A DNA stretch of 16,912 nucleotides from an uncultured Bacteroidales bacterium (GTDB lineage Bacteria > Bacteroidota > Bacteroidia > Bacteroidales > UBA932). The DNA lies in assembly GCA_900322025.1 (NCBI GenBank), contig ONYJ01000105.1:1-16912 (forward strand), in the 5' to 3' direction. The notes beneath the pieces are model-generated. The model saw only the letters and a program-made list of their open reading frames with translations, made no database searches and was not told the origin of the DNA. Shown piece by piece: positions 1 through 8,389 of the stretch (positions are counted from its first letter, which is position 1; every line of letters starts with the position of its first letter). Position numbers and translations under genes: made by a program.

Positions 1-331
1 CGTAAGGGATAACCTTCATAGCACCGGCCAAAGCATTAGATGTAGCCAGAGTATCAGCTCCGGCAAAAGCTCTGTCGGTGAGTAAAATAGCCCTATCAGC
101 ACCCATTGCAAAAGCTTCTCTTAATACAAGGTCTGCCTGAGGAGGTCCCATTGTTATTACGGTTACATTTGCACCGCATTTTTCTTTAAGCTGGAGAGCC
201 AATTCTAAGCCGCCCTTATCATCTGGGTTCATGATAGAAGGAACACCCTCTCTTATCAGAGTATTCTTTACCGGATCAATTTTTACAACTGTTGTATCCG
301 GCACTTGTTTTACACAAACTACTATATTCAT
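1..331 (-). CDS. etfB: Electron transfer flavoprotein subunit beta, N-terminal part (cut by window edge)
   Basis: I translated the minus strand from the ATG at 331-329. It gives about 110 residues beginning MNIVVCVKQVPDT, then MNPDDKGGLELALQLKEK and VTVITMGPPQADLVLREAFAMGADRA. This is the typical start of an EtfB protein with its adenine-nucleotide-binding alpha/beta fold. The reading frame is open to the window edge, so the C-terminal half lies outside. EtfB pairs with EtfA, presumably encoded next to the left, to carry electrons to or from acyl-CoA dehydrogenase in the cytoplasm. The start is 11 bases after the bcd stop, so the two are almost certainly co-transcribed. Whether this Etf bifurcates electrons from NADH, as in clostridial butyrate producers, cannot be judged from this fragment. 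Confidence 0.93.
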   Translation of the reverse strand, partial: MNIVVCVKQVPDTTVVKIDPVKNTLIREGVPSIMNPDDKGGLELALQLKEKCGANVTVITMGPPQADLVLREAFAMGADRAILLTDRAFAGADTLATSNALAGAMKVIPY

Positions 332-342
332 AATCTTGTCTT

Positions 343-1485
343 TTACTTCTTAAACAATTTACCGGCTATAACCATCCGCTGAACTTCTGAAGTTCCCTCG
401 TAGATTTCGGTAATTTTTGCATCGCGCATCATTCTTTCAACCGGATACTCTCTTGTATAACCATATCCTCCGTGGAACTGAACAGCCTTAGTAGTCATTT
501 CCATAGCAGTCTCTGCAGCAAATAGTTTTGCCATTGCAGCGTCTGCACTAAAAGGCATGCCCTGATCTTTCTTCCATGCTGCAGCCCTCACTAAATATCT
601 GGAAGCTTCTATCTTAGTCTGAAGGTCTGCCAGTTGGAACTGAGTATTTTGGAATTGAGAGAGAGATTTGCCAAACTGTTTTCTTTCTTTACAGTATTTT
701 ACGGTTTCATCCATGGCTCCCTGAGCTATACCCAAAGCCTGAGCCGCTATACCAATACGGCCCCCATCGAGAGTCTTCATTGCCACGGCAAAACCTCCGC
801 CAAGAGAACCTAACATATTGGATTTATGCACCCTGCAATTTTCAAAAATAAGTTCGCATGTAGCACTGCCCCTAATTCCCATCTTATGCTCCTTTTTACC
901 GATAGAAAATCCCGGAGTGGTGGCCTCTACTATAAATGTTGTGATACCCTTATTACCTTTAGACTTGTCTGTCATTGTGGCTACCACATAAACATCTGCC
1001 TCACCGGCATTGGTAATAAATATCTTTGTACCGTTAAGTATATAGTAATCTCCATCTGCAACGGCTGTCGTCTGCTGTGCAGAAGCATCTGTACCTGCAT
1101 TAGGCTCGGTAAGGCCAAAAGCCCCTATCCATTCTCCGCTGGCCAGCTTAGGTAAATATTTTTGCTTCTGTTCTTCTGTACCGTTATCAAGAATAGCATC
1201 TTCGCAAAGAGATGTATGTGCAGAAACTATAACACCGGTGGTAGCACAAACTCTCGACAATTCTTCTACCGCAACAGTGTACATAACGTGGTCGCCACCG
1301 GCACCACCGTAAACCTTTGGTATAGGAATACCTAAAACTCCAAGTTTTGCGAGTTTCTTTACATTGTCAGCAGGAAATTTTTCTTCCTCATCTACCTGAG
1401 CAGCAATAGGTTTAACCTCTTTTTCTGCAAACTCCCGTATCATCTGCTGAAACAATTTCTGAGATTTAGTAAGTTCAAAATCCAT
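343..1485 (-). CDS. bcd: Butyryl-CoA dehydrogenase (short-chain acyl-CoA dehydrogenase)
   Basis: The protein has 380 residues, the usual size for a short-chain acyl-CoA dehydrogenase. It reduces crotonyl-CoA to butyryl-CoA with FAD and an Etf partner. Both family signatures are visible: GLTEPNAGTDASA (FAD and substrate region, about residue 124) and QFHGGYGYTREYPVERMMRD near the C-terminus. The catalytic base is the glutamate in IYEGTSE at about residue 363. The N-terminal helical domain, central beta domain and C-terminal helical domain all appear intact. It sits between CoA-transferase subunit B and etfB in the lysine operon, so butyryl-CoA is the expected product, although substrate chain length is inferred from context. 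The start is preceded by an AT-rich leader without a Shine-Dalgarno sequence. A gap of 101 bases upstream contains a dispersed hairpin repeat. Confidence 0.95.
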   Translation of the reverse strand: MDFELTKSQKLFQQMIREFAEKEVKPIAAQVDEEEKFPADNVKKLAKLGVLGIPIPKVYGGAGGDHVMYTVAVEELSRVCATTGVIVSAHTSLCEDAILDNGTEEQKQKYLPKLASGEWIGAFGLTEPNAGTDASAQQTTAVADGDYYILNGTKIFITNAGEADVYVVATMTDKSKGNKGITTFIVEATTPGFSIGKKEHKMGIRGSATCELIFENCRVHKSNMLGSLGGGFAVAMKTLDGGRIGIAAQALGIAQGAMDETVKYCKERKQFGKSLSQFQNTQFQLADLQTKIEASRYLVRAAAWKKDQGMPFSADAAMAKLFAAETAMEMTTKAVQFHGGYGYTREYPVERMMRDAKITEIYEGTSEVQRMVIAGKLFKK

Positions 1486-1518
1486 ATCTTAAAATTTAAA
1501 TGGTCATATTCATGCAAC

Positions 1519-1581
1519 CTTTCTGTCTCGCCATGGCAAACCTAAATGAACTTGGCTTTGCTCATTTGGCTCAGCGAAAAG
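1519..1581. repeat. Dispersed 60-bp hairpin repeat, copy 1 (between atoA and bcd)
   Basis: This 63-base imperfect palindrome shares CATGGCAAA, TTTGCTCATTTGGCT and CGAAAAGG with the two copies at the right end of the window, all in the same orientation. The stem pairs GCC with GGC, ATG with CAT and GCAAA with TTTGC, leaving a central variable part of about 15 bases that also pairs (CC.AA with TTGG). Compared with the other copies it has three extra bases in the left arm. The left flank TGCAAC also resembles the flank of copy 2. It ends five bases before the atoA stop and lies wholly in the intercistronic gap. In the operon transcript it would fold into a hairpin, which could affect mRNA processing or stability (inference). 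Confidence 0.8.
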
Positions 1582-1586
1582 GGCAT

Positions 1587-2249
1587 TTATGCAATTTTTT
1601 TCAAATTAGGTGAAACAATAAGTTTAGCCTCTGTGGCAGCCTGAATCTGTTCTACCGTAAATTCCGGATTAATTTCCGTTAAAACTATTCCTTCCGGTGT
1701 AATATTCATAACTCCCATTTCTGTAATAATCATATTTACCTGGCCGGCTGCGGTAAGAGGTAAGCGACACTGTTTCAAAATTTTAGGAGCACCCTTTGCG
1801 GTATGTTCCATTGTGAGTATAACTTTATTGGCACCTACCAAAAGATCCATGGCACCACCCATTCCGGGAGCCTTCTTTCCAGGAATTATCCAATTGGCAA
1901 GGTTACCTTTCTGGTCAACTTCAAGTGCTCCAAGAAAAGTTACATTGATATGCCCCCCTCTAACCATTCCAAAGCTTGTTGCTGAGTCAAAAGAAGCAGC
2001 ACCGGCCTCGTAAGAAATGTAGCCGCCACCGGCATCTATCCAGTGAGTATCTCTCTCGCCTCCGGAGAGCGCCGGATCTGCACCCATTCCAAGGCATCCA
2101 TTCTCAGACTGGATTGTAACAGTAACTCCTTCCGGAAGGTAATTAGGAATTAGGGTAGGAAGCCCTATACCCAGATTTACCACGTCGCCATCCTTTACTT
2201 CCAAGGCGGCACGCTTAGCAATAAACTCTCTAATTTGCTGTTTATCCAT
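1587..2249 (-). CDS. atoA: Acetoacetate:butyrate CoA-transferase, subunit B
   Basis: The protein has 220 residues and belongs to the beta-subunit family of 3-oxoacid/acetate CoA-transferases. The catalytic glutamate is seen in the hallmark SENG motif at residues 48-51 (Glu49), which forms the gamma-glutamyl-CoA intermediate. NLGIGLPT precedes it and GMGGAMDLL follows at about residue 130. Together with subunit A it would transfer CoA from butyryl-CoA to the acetoacetate released by Kce, giving butyrate and acetoacetyl-CoA. The A-subunit gene is not adjacent: it is the first gene of the operon, about 8.6 kb upstream. The gene is 34 bases downstream of kamE. Exact acyl specificity is inferred from the pathway. 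Confidence 0.92.
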   Translation of the reverse strand: MDKQQIREFIAKRAALEVKDGDVVNLGIGLPTLIPNYLPEGVTVTIQSENGCLGMGADPALSGGERDTHWIDAGGGYISYEAGAASFDSATSFGMVRGGHINVTFLGALEVDQKGNLANWIIPGKKAPGMGGAMDLLVGANKVILTMEHTAKGAPKILKQCRLPLTAAGQVNMIITEMGVMNITPEGIVLTEINPEFTVEQIQAATEAKLIVSPNLKKIA

Positions 2250-2283
2250 AATCCCTATATTTAATTAATTAATAATATGTTAG

Positions 2284-3072
2284 TTATTTTTTATTTCTAT
2301 TGACAAACTCTTCGGCTATAAAACTTGCCACGTCATCTGCGTATGTGTTTGAGCCAAAGCCTGCATCGTAGCCCAGCTCTTTGGCTAGTTCATGGCTGAT
2401 GCGTGCACCGCCACATACAACTATCATTTGATCTCTCAAACCCTCGGCATCCATTAGTTCTATCAGATGAGTAAGATTCTGAATATGCACATCTTTCTGA
2501 GTTACCGTCTGACTTACAAGCAAGGCATCTGCCTTCAGTTCTATAGCCTTTGCAAGAAATTCTTCATTAGGAACTTGGCTCCCAAGGTTATAAGCTTCTA
2601 TCATTCGGTATCTTTCAAGGCCATAGTGTCCGGCATAACCTTTCATGTTCATTATGGCATCAATACCTACGGTATGAGCATCTGTTCCGGTACTCGCTCC
2701 CACCACTACCAGTGGCCTACCTATATTCTCGCTGATAAATTCATCGCAAGCATCCATGCTCATTACCTTAGTCTCTACCTTAGGTACATAAATATCTGAA
2801 TAATTTACTGTTAATGTAGAGCTACCATAGCAATTGAAAAAAGTAAATCCGGGTGTAAGCTCCTGAGAGAACACCACTAAAGGATTCTCAAAACCCATTT
2901 TTTTCAATAGTTGTTTTGCTGCCTCAACTGCCTCTGGGCCTGCAGGCACCGGAAGGGTAAAGCTAAGTTGTACCTTTCCGTCATTCATTGTATCGCCGTA
3001 TGGTTTTACTTTTTTAAGGTCAAGAGTTTTATCGTAATTCTTGGCCTCCATTGAATACAAGCCTTCACTCAT
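2284..3072 (-). CDS. kamE: Lysine 5,6-aminomutase, beta subunit (B12-binding)
   Basis: The protein has 262 residues, matching the known beta subunit of the adenosylcobalamin- and PLP-dependent lysine 5,6-aminomutase. The cobalamin-binding DxHxxG motif is DAHTVG at residues 131-136, placing the lower-ligand histidine at 133. The lysine expected to hold PLP follows 11 residues later, at 144, in NMKGYAGHYG. Both numbers agree with the Clostridium sticklandii enzyme as I remember it. The N-terminus (GLYS, then PYGDTMNDGKVQLSFTLPVP) also matches that family and supports this start. The Rossmann-like B12 domain fills the C-terminal half. The start is two bases after the kamD stop, so the two are probably translationally coupled. 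Confidence 0.96.
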   Translation of the reverse strand: MSEGLYSMEAKNYDKTLDLKKVKPYGDTMNDGKVQLSFTLPVPAGPEAVEAAKQLLKKMGFENPLVVFSQELTPGFTFFNCYGSSTLTVNYSDIYVPKVETKVMSMDACDEFISENIGRPLVVVGASTGTDAHTVGIDAIMNMKGYAGHYGLERYRMIEAYNLGSQVPNEEFLAKAIELKADALLVSQTVTQKDVHIQNLTHLIELMDAEGLRDQMIVVCGGARISHELAKELGYDAGFGSNTYADDVASFIAEEFVNRNKK

Positions 3073-3074
3073 AA

Positions 3075-4634
3075 TTATTTCCTCCCTTTCATCAATTCTA
3101 TAAACGGATTCATATAGTTAGCGCCCTTTTCGGTAACTCCATCAAGACCTTTCCCGCCATTCTTAGGCCTCTTTACATCGCCAAATTTACCTTGCTCTAA
3201 AGTGTTAAACAAGCCTTCGTTAGTCATTTCTTGCAACAGAGATATTGCATTATCTAATACTTCCTTAGCTCTGGTTTTAATAATTCCTCCTTCCTTAAAT
3301 TCCACCTCTTCTCCTATATCGTGCAGATTATTGAATATATAGTTGGCATTCTCTATGGAAAGGAAACGATCGCTCATAAAAGGAGTATGTATTGCCTCTG
3401 TTGGCATGCCCAACAACTGGAGACCTTGATGTGTCCATATACCTATTATATTGAACAATGCATCCTGTATATGGCCTCTAAAAATATTGCCTGTCATAAA
3501 CTTTGTAGGTGGCATATATTTGAGAGGAGCCTTTGGGAATATTTCTCTTGTCATCTGCGCCTGAGCAAGTTCTAACAAAAAGCCATTCTTATGCATAGGG
3601 TCCATTTCAAATGCGTGCCCAAGCCCCATCTGCTCTTCCGGTAATCCTGCAAATAAAGCCAATTGCTCGTTTATGAGGTCTGAAGCCAATACAGTATGAG
3701 CTGCTTCTATGGCATCTGCTGTTGTAAGATAGTTATCTTCTCCCGTATTGATTATCACACCTGCAAAGCCATTTATTATTCTGGAAAAATATTGGTCTAT
3801 CAGGGTACGCTGCATATTTATATCGCGGAACAAGATACCGTAGAGAGCATCGTTAAGCATAACATCCAACCCCTCCAATGCCCCCATAATGGCAATCTCC
3901 GGCATACAAAGCCCTGAACAGTAGTTGCAAAGACGAATATATCTGTGAAGTTCTTCTCCAACCTCATCCAAGGCCTTACGCATAATGCGGAAATTCTCCT
4001 GTGTTGCAAAAGTTCCTCCAAATCCCTCGGTTGTAGCACCATAAGGCACATAGTCTAAAAGACTCTGGCCTGTTGTTCGTATAACTGCTATAATATCTGC
4101 TCCCTGTCTGGCTGCAGCTTGTGCCTGAACTATATCTTCATAGATATTTCCTGTTGCTACAATAACATATATGTACGGGCGTGCACGGTCTTCACCATAT
4201 TCGGCCACATATTTTTCTCTACGCAATCTCCTTGTGCGTATTCTTTCTATTGTAGCGTCTATCACCGGTTTAAGAGCGGCTCCGAGTTGTGCCGGATCTG
4301 TAACCTTTGCTTCTTTTGTAATATCGAAGCCTTCTTTAGCCACCTTCTCTGCTATCTGTTGTGGAGAAAGTCCGGTACTTAACATTGCATTTGCAATGTA
4401 AAACATTACGCCTTGTGAGAGCACTCCCTTCTCCTTGAGCAAATCTACAACAACATTAGGAAGCGGAACATTGCTTTCATCGACGCCGTCTATGCCTAAA
4501 GCTCGAGCTATAGTTCTCTCCGTTGCTACTGTAGTATAACGCTCCACAAAAGCCTGCACCTCAACCGCAACTTTCTCCGCAAGAGATTTTGCGAGACGCA
4601 CTTTTTCAAAATCTAAACCTACTTTACTCTGCAT
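3075..4634 (-). CDS. kamD: Lysine 5,6-aminomutase, alpha subunit
   Basis: The protein has 519 residues, close to the size of known KamD proteins, which form the TIM-barrel catalytic subunit. With KamE it moves the terminal amino group of beta-lysine (or D-lysine) to C5, giving 3,5-diaminohexanoate, by an adenosyl-radical mechanism assisted by PLP. Recognisable blocks are FERYTTVATERTIARALGIDG near the N-terminus, YIYVIVATGNIYEDIVQAQA in the middle, and NYCSGLCMPEIAIMGALEGL with FSRIINGFAGVIINTGEDNY further on. The C-terminus, GANYMNPFIELMKGRK, is intact. The gene lies 31 bases downstream of the MutS-like ATPase gene and immediately before kamE. No truncation or frameshift is apparent. Confidence 0.96.
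   Translation of the reverse strand: MQSKVGLDFEKVRLAKSLAEKVAVEVQAFVERYTTVATERTIARALGIDGVDESNVPLPNVVVDLLKEKGVLSQGVMFYIANAMLSTGLSPQQIAEKVAKEGFDITKEAKVTDPAQLGAALKPVIDATIERIRTRRLRREKYVAEYGEDRARPYIYVIVATGNIYEDIVQAQAAARQGADIIAVIRTTGQSLLDYVPYGATTEGFGGTFATQENFRIMRKALDEVGEELHRYIRLCNYCSGLCMPEIAIMGALEGLDVMLNDALYGILFRDINMQRTLIDQYFSRIINGFAGVIINTGEDNYLTTADAIEAAHTVLASDLINEQLALFAGLPEEQMGLGHAFEMDPMHKNGFLLELAQAQMTREIFPKAPLKYMPPTKFMTGNIFRGHIQDALFNIIGIWTHQGLQLLGMPTEAIHTPFMSDRFLSIENANYIFNNLHDIGEEVEFKEGGIIKTRAKEVLDNAISLLQEMTNEGLFNTLEQGKFGDVKRPKNGGKGLDGVTEKGANYMNPFIELMKGRK
3079..3086 (-). promoter_or_regulatory. Shine-Dalgarno-like sequence for kamE
   Basis: On the minus strand the last codons of kamD read AAAGGGAGGAAATAA, so a purine-rich GGGAGG lies about eight bases before the kamE ATG. 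Most other starts in this window have only AT-rich leaders. It could support equal synthesis of the two subunits, but it also simply encodes the KamD C-terminal Lys-Gly-Arg-Lys. Confidence 0.5.
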
Positions 4635-4665
4635 ATTAAGTCTGTTTATTGTGAAGTATTTATTA

Positions 4666-6060
4666 TTAAGTTTTAAGTATCTGTTCAGCTTTGGTTAACC
4701 AAAGTTCATCTACCCCAAGACTACGAGCCACATTTATAGCCTCTTGTGGTATTTCGCCCTCCGTGGTTTCTACAAGCGTATAATCCATCTTGCCACTTAC
4801 AAGCCCTCTAACCCTAAGCCGCCTAAAAAAGTCGCCGGATATATTGTAGTGAGTGGTTAACAACAAAGACAAGTTTTTACCTCTCAGAATATCCAATAGG
4901 GCTGTTACAAGCGCCGTACCTTCTATAGGGTTGGTAGTTCGTGCCGGTTCATCTATGAGTGCAAGCATCTTTTTACCCACATTTATCCTTCTGATAACAT
5001 TGTCTATGGCCTTAACTTCTCCTGCAAAAGAAGATAAACCGGAATGCAAGTCTTGATCATCGCCTATACAAAGCCTTATTTCTTCCTTTATATCAATAAC
5101 TGCACTACGGGCAGCTACGCCAAATCCAAACTGGAATAACAACTGATTCAGAGCTGTCATTTTAAGCACCACACTCTTTCCTCCCATATTGGCCCCTATT
5201 ATAGAGAGGCTTTCTATACCAAATTTAATATCAACCGGCTGAAAAATCTTCTTATGGCCGCCTGTTGCATTCTCTTTTTCATACAAGTGTACCACATAAG
5301 GGTGGAACATACCTCTGTATTGAGTTGTAGAATCTCCCGATATGACCGGAATACAAAGGCCCATTGTCTTTATTTGCAAGCATTTGGCTAAAAGCAAATC
5401 CAAATAGCCCATAGCATCCATAGCCGCCTTTATTTCGGTAGTATGATTCTTTAGTATAGCCGAGAGATTTTCTCTTATATCCCTTTCTAAAAGCCGTTCT
5501 TTTTCCAATAGTTCCAACAAGCGGTCTTGAGTTATGGCTGTTGGGTCTGATAAGGCTTGCAACCCTCTTATATCTGCCCTTATCCTCCCAAGTTCCTTAG
5601 AATATGAGTCGTAAACATAAAAACTTTCTATCAACATTCCGTCTGGGTCTAAAACAGATATAACCTTTCCTAAGTCAGGAATATCTACCCCTTCCAATTT
5701 CATGTTATAAACAGCATCCCTTATGTAACCGGCAAGTATAGCAGTATATTTGATTTCAAATAAATCAAGATCATCTAATACAACCCCTCTTTGAAGTCGC
5801 TCCAAAGTTCCGGTAATGTCCCTGAGGCCCATAAGCCTATGTTTGAGAGCTGCTAAAGAAGATGAAGTATTGGCTCCCCCATTCGAGTATAGCCTGCTGT
5901 AACAAGAAGATAATATGGAGTAAGTTCTCTCTATATCCCCTTTTACAGCCATCATAGGAGAATGCAGCAACAGATTTCTGCTGTAAGACGACTGCAAATT
6001 CAGACTCTCCAGCATAAATCTAATTCCGCAAGGTATGTCGAGTATTTCTCTAAATAACAT
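4666..6060 (-). CDS. kamC: MutS-related ATPase, probable lysine 5,6-aminomutase reactivase (KamC-like)
   Basis: The protein has 464 residues from the ATG at 6060 and resembles only the core/lever and ATPase portions of MutS; the mismatch-recognition domain is absent. A Walker A motif, GANMGGKS, is at about residues 289-296. SSFAGEV at about 343-349 matches the MutS signature region, LALIDEPARTTNP at about 367-379 is Walker B, and LLTTHY at about 400-405 contains the switch histidine. The middle third is rich in heptad-like charged helices (about 155-215). The upstream stop and this ATG overlap as TGATG, indicating translational coupling; a TTG one codon earlier is an alternative. Genes of this type sit next to kamDE in lysine-fermenting bacteria. 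A role in reactivating the B12 enzyme after cofactor damage is the current family name as I recall it, not shown by the sequence. DNA repair is unlikely. Confidence 0.8.
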   Translation of the reverse strand: MLFREILDIPCGIRFMLESLNLQSSYSRNLLLHSPMMAVKGDIERTYSILSSCYSRLYSNGGANTSSSLAALKHRLMGLRDITGTLERLQRGVVLDDLDLFEIKYTAILAGYIRDAVYNMKLEGVDIPDLGKVISVLDPDGMLIESFYVYDSYSKELGRIRADIRGLQALSDPTAITQDRLLELLEKERLLERDIRENLSAILKNHTTEIKAAMDAMGYLDLLLAKCLQIKTMGLCIPVISGDSTTQYRGMFHPYVVHLYEKENATGGHKKIFQPVDIKFGIESLSIIGANMGGKSVVLKMTALNQLLFQFGFGVAARSAVIDIKEEIRLCIGDDQDLHSGLSSFAGEVKAIDNVIRRINVGKKMLALIDEPARTTNPIEGTALVTALLDILRGKNLSLLLTTHYNISGDFFRRLRVRGLVSGKMDYTLVETTEGEIPQEAINVARSLGVDELWLTKAEQILKT

Positions 6061-7076
6061 CAAATACTATCTACATTTTTAACTATATCATATACAGGCA
6101 CTTTAATAGCCTCGTACATTTTCTCGCATAAAATATCCGAATCGAGCACTATACCTCTGGGGCTCGTTGGATTTACACAAACTGCTATGAGTTTGCTTGT
6201 TCGTAGAACACTAAGCCTTCCGCCTTTTTTCCGAAAAACTCTGTATAGCTCTTCCGAAACAAATATTTTTGTAAAATCTCCCACCACAATCTCTATCTCA
6301 CCTACTCTTTTTGAATTGCAGATAAAATCCAGAAATCTGTCTGTTAAGGCTCCTGCTATAAAAACAGCAACCGTTCTTTCTGTCAGATCCTCTTTTATTT
6401 TATCTATGGCAAGGGAGGATTCTATCTGAAAGTCAATAACATTCCCATCTACATCTACCCCCCACACTCCCTTCTCTTTTTTGTAAAACGCCGTGCGAAT
6501 CTTTTCACAAGCCTTATCCAACCGCACTAATTCAACTATAAACTTTGTTCTCCTAACAAGTGTAGCCATATCTGCCGAGTATGCTGCACCGGTAGTAAGT
6601 ATCAGACTTTCACTAATTACCGGAGATGCGCTACTCAGTCTGGAAAGAGCCCCATCTACTATCGTGAGCTTTGTTCCATACTTACTCACGTTGTCTATCC
6701 ACCTTGCCAAAGCTTGCGAAGATGAAGGACCGCTAAGCAGTACCTTGCCCTGCCTCAATACTTTAGCTGTAACTATTCTTCCCAACGAGCTTCTTTCGTC
6801 TGTTATTTCTAACAATTCGCTGAGAAGCCGCCTACGCAGATAGTAAGACTCAGATGTAGAAAATATAGTACCCTCTCTAAGTATTATCTCGGGTTTAAAA
6901 GTTCCTGTAACCTGATCTTTACTCTCTCCGTCTATCCCGATGGAGGTTACCGCTACACTGCACTGCAGCGGCAACCTGTTCAGGATATAATTCAAACACA
7001 CAGTCTTTCCAGTGTTCTTCTCAAGCCCTACAATAGACAGGCTTTTGAATGTCTGTATTTCACTAATAAAAGACAT
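6060..7076 (-). CDS. kamB: P-loop protein of the lysine 5,6-aminomutase cluster (KamB-like)
   Basis: The protein has 338 residues. A P-loop is visible near the N-terminus as GLEKNTGKT (residues 17-25), a G-x5-GKT form like that of dethiobiotin synthetase-type NTPases. TSIGIDGE (44-51) could be a switch and LTIVDGA (137-143, Asp141) a Walker B-like strand. The rest is not recognised as a known domain. No signal peptide or membrane segment is seen, so it should be cytoplasmic. It starts 12 bases after kamA and overlaps the MutS-like gene by one base. Its constant company with kamDE in other genomes, as I recall, and the name reactivase subunit KamB suggest help in assembling or reactivating the B12-dependent aminomutase. 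The biochemical role is inferred, and nucleotide identity (ATP or GTP) cannot be told. Confidence 0.75.
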   Translation of the reverse strand: MSFISEIQTFKSLSIVGLEKNTGKTVCLNYILNRLPLQCSVAVTSIGIDGESKDQVTGTFKPEIILREGTIFSTSESYYLRRRLLSELLEITDERSSLGRIVTAKVLRQGKVLLSGPSSSQALARWIDNVSKYGTKLTIVDGALSRLSSASPVISESLILTTGAAYSADMATLVRRTKFIVELVRLDKACEKIRTAFYKKEKGVWGVDVDGNVIDFQIESSLAIDKIKEDLTERTVAVFIAGALTDRFLDFICNSKRVGEIEIVVGDFTKIFVSEELYRVFRKKGGRLSVLRTSKLIAVCVNPTSPRGIVLDSDILCEKMYEAIKVPVYDIVKNVDSI

Positions 7077-7088
7077 GCGTGCAGGTTG

Positions 7089-8378
7089 TTACTTTTTCTT
7101 AGAACCCTTTTTTTTGCTAAGCTTGGAACGATACTTTACAGCCCTGTCTTCTCTTGCAAGATGAGCCGGCTGAATAGTCATCTGATGACCTTGAAGCAAC
7201 GCTACCACACCCTCATTTTCTTTGTTCTGTTTGCAATACTTGCAATTACATTTTTCCTGCTTATAGTCTTCTGGTTCTGAGTAAGTAGTAATAACACCTT
7301 CATAATTTCTGAGTACCACCTTTCCGGGAGCCTGAGAAATAATGTAATTAGGCATTACAGGAGTTTTTCCGCCTCCGCCAGGAGCATCCACTACAAATGT
7401 AGGTACTGCATACCCGCTTGTATGTCCTCTAAGGCCCTCTATTATCTCTATGCCCTTAGAAACAGGGGTACGGAAGTGCTCCAGACCAAGCGACAAGTCG
7501 CATTGATAAATGTAATATGGTCTGACTCTCATTTTAACCAACTCGTGAACCAGCTTCTTCATTACATTTACACAATCATTTACTCCTCTGAGCAATACAG
7601 ATTGATTTCCGAGCGGAACACCTGCATCTGCAAGCCTTGCACAAGCAGCCGCACTCTCTGCCGTTACCTCCTGTGGGTGATTGAAGTGCGTATTGAGCCA
7701 TATCGGATGATACTTCTTCAGTATATTACAAAGCTCAGGAGTTATTCTCTGCGGACAAACAACAGGAGTGCGTGTTCCGATTCTGATAATCTCAACATGC
7801 TTTATGGCACGGAGCTTTTTAATTATATACTCAAGCCTATCGTCTGTTACCATAAGAGCATCTCCTCCGGAAAGCAATACATCTCTAACCTGAGGAGTAT
7901 TCTTGATGTACTCTATAGCCTTTTCTACATTGTCCATTGATGTTGCAGCATCCTTCTGACCGGCAAATCTTCTACGGGTGCAGTGGCGGCAATACATAGA
8001 ACACATATCTGTTATAAGCAAAAGCACACGGTCCGGATAACGATGGGTTAAACCGGGAACAGGCGAATCCGTATCCTCATGCAGTGGATCCAAAAGGTCT
8101 GCATCTGCACGATGAGTCTCCCTTACAGTAGGAATACATTGCTTTCTAACAGGATCTTCCGGATTATTCGGATCTATAAGACTCAAGTAGTAAGGTGTTA
8201 TAGCCATTCTTATAGTCTTCAAAGACTTCCGAATCCCCTCCTCTTCTTCTTTGGAGAGTTTTATATACTTTTTCAGCGTCTCCAGATTCTCTATCCTGTT
8301 TCGTACCTGCCACTTCCAATCATTCCACTGAGTGTCTGTAACCTCAGGAAAGAGAATTTTTCTTCTTGAAACTGCCAT
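7089..8378 (-). CDS. kamA: L-lysine 2,3-aminomutase (radical SAM, PLP)
   Basis: The protein has 429 residues and catalyses conversion of L-lysine to L-beta-lysine, the first step of the pathway. The radical-SAM cluster motif is CSMYCRHC (Cys126, Cys130, Cys133). The PLP lysine is Lys338 in DAPGGGGKTPVMPNY, and the aspartates that bind the substrate's far amino group are Asp294 (YQCD) and Asp331 (VVDAPGG). Cys269 and the C-terminal cluster CNCKYC (377-382) match the structural zinc site of the clostridial enzyme. The presence of both aspartates and the C-terminal zinc domain favours true lysine 2,3-aminomutase over the shorter EpmB-type homologues. The C-terminal tail is unusually basic (KLSKKKGSKKK). 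It starts 11 bases after kdd. Confidence 0.97.
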   Translation of the reverse strand: MAVSRRKILFPEVTDTQWNDWKWQVRNRIENLETLKKYIKLSKEEEEGIRKSLKTIRMAITPYYLSLIDPNNPEDPVRKQCIPTVRETHRADADLLDPLHEDTDSPVPGLTHRYPDRVLLLITDMCSMYCRHCTRRRFAGQKDAATSMDNVEKAIEYIKNTPQVRDVLLSGGDALMVTDDRLEYIIKKLRAIKHVEIIRIGTRTPVVCPQRITPELCNILKKYHPIWLNTHFNHPQEVTAESAAACARLADAGVPLGNQSVLLRGVNDCVNVMKKLVHELVKMRVRPYYIYQCDLSLGLEHFRTPVSKGIEIIEGLRGHTSGYAVPTFVVDAPGGGGKTPVMPNYIISQAPGKVVLRNYEGVITTYSEPEDYKQEKCNCKYCKQNKENEGVVALLQGHQMTIQPAHLAREDRAVKYRSKLSKKKGSKKK

Positions 8379-8389
8379 AATCCAATTTC

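Noticed and set aside
826..1155. Small plus-strand frame opposite bcd
   Set aside because: It is antisense to conserved acyl-CoA dehydrogenase coding sequence and Cys-rich without any recognisable pattern.
4666..6063. Genuine MutS DNA mismatch-repair protein, with TTG start at 6063
   Set aside because: The mismatch-recognition domain is missing, the length is about half, and the gene is embedded in the kam cluster. The ATG one codon later overlaps the upstream stop as TGATG and is the better start.
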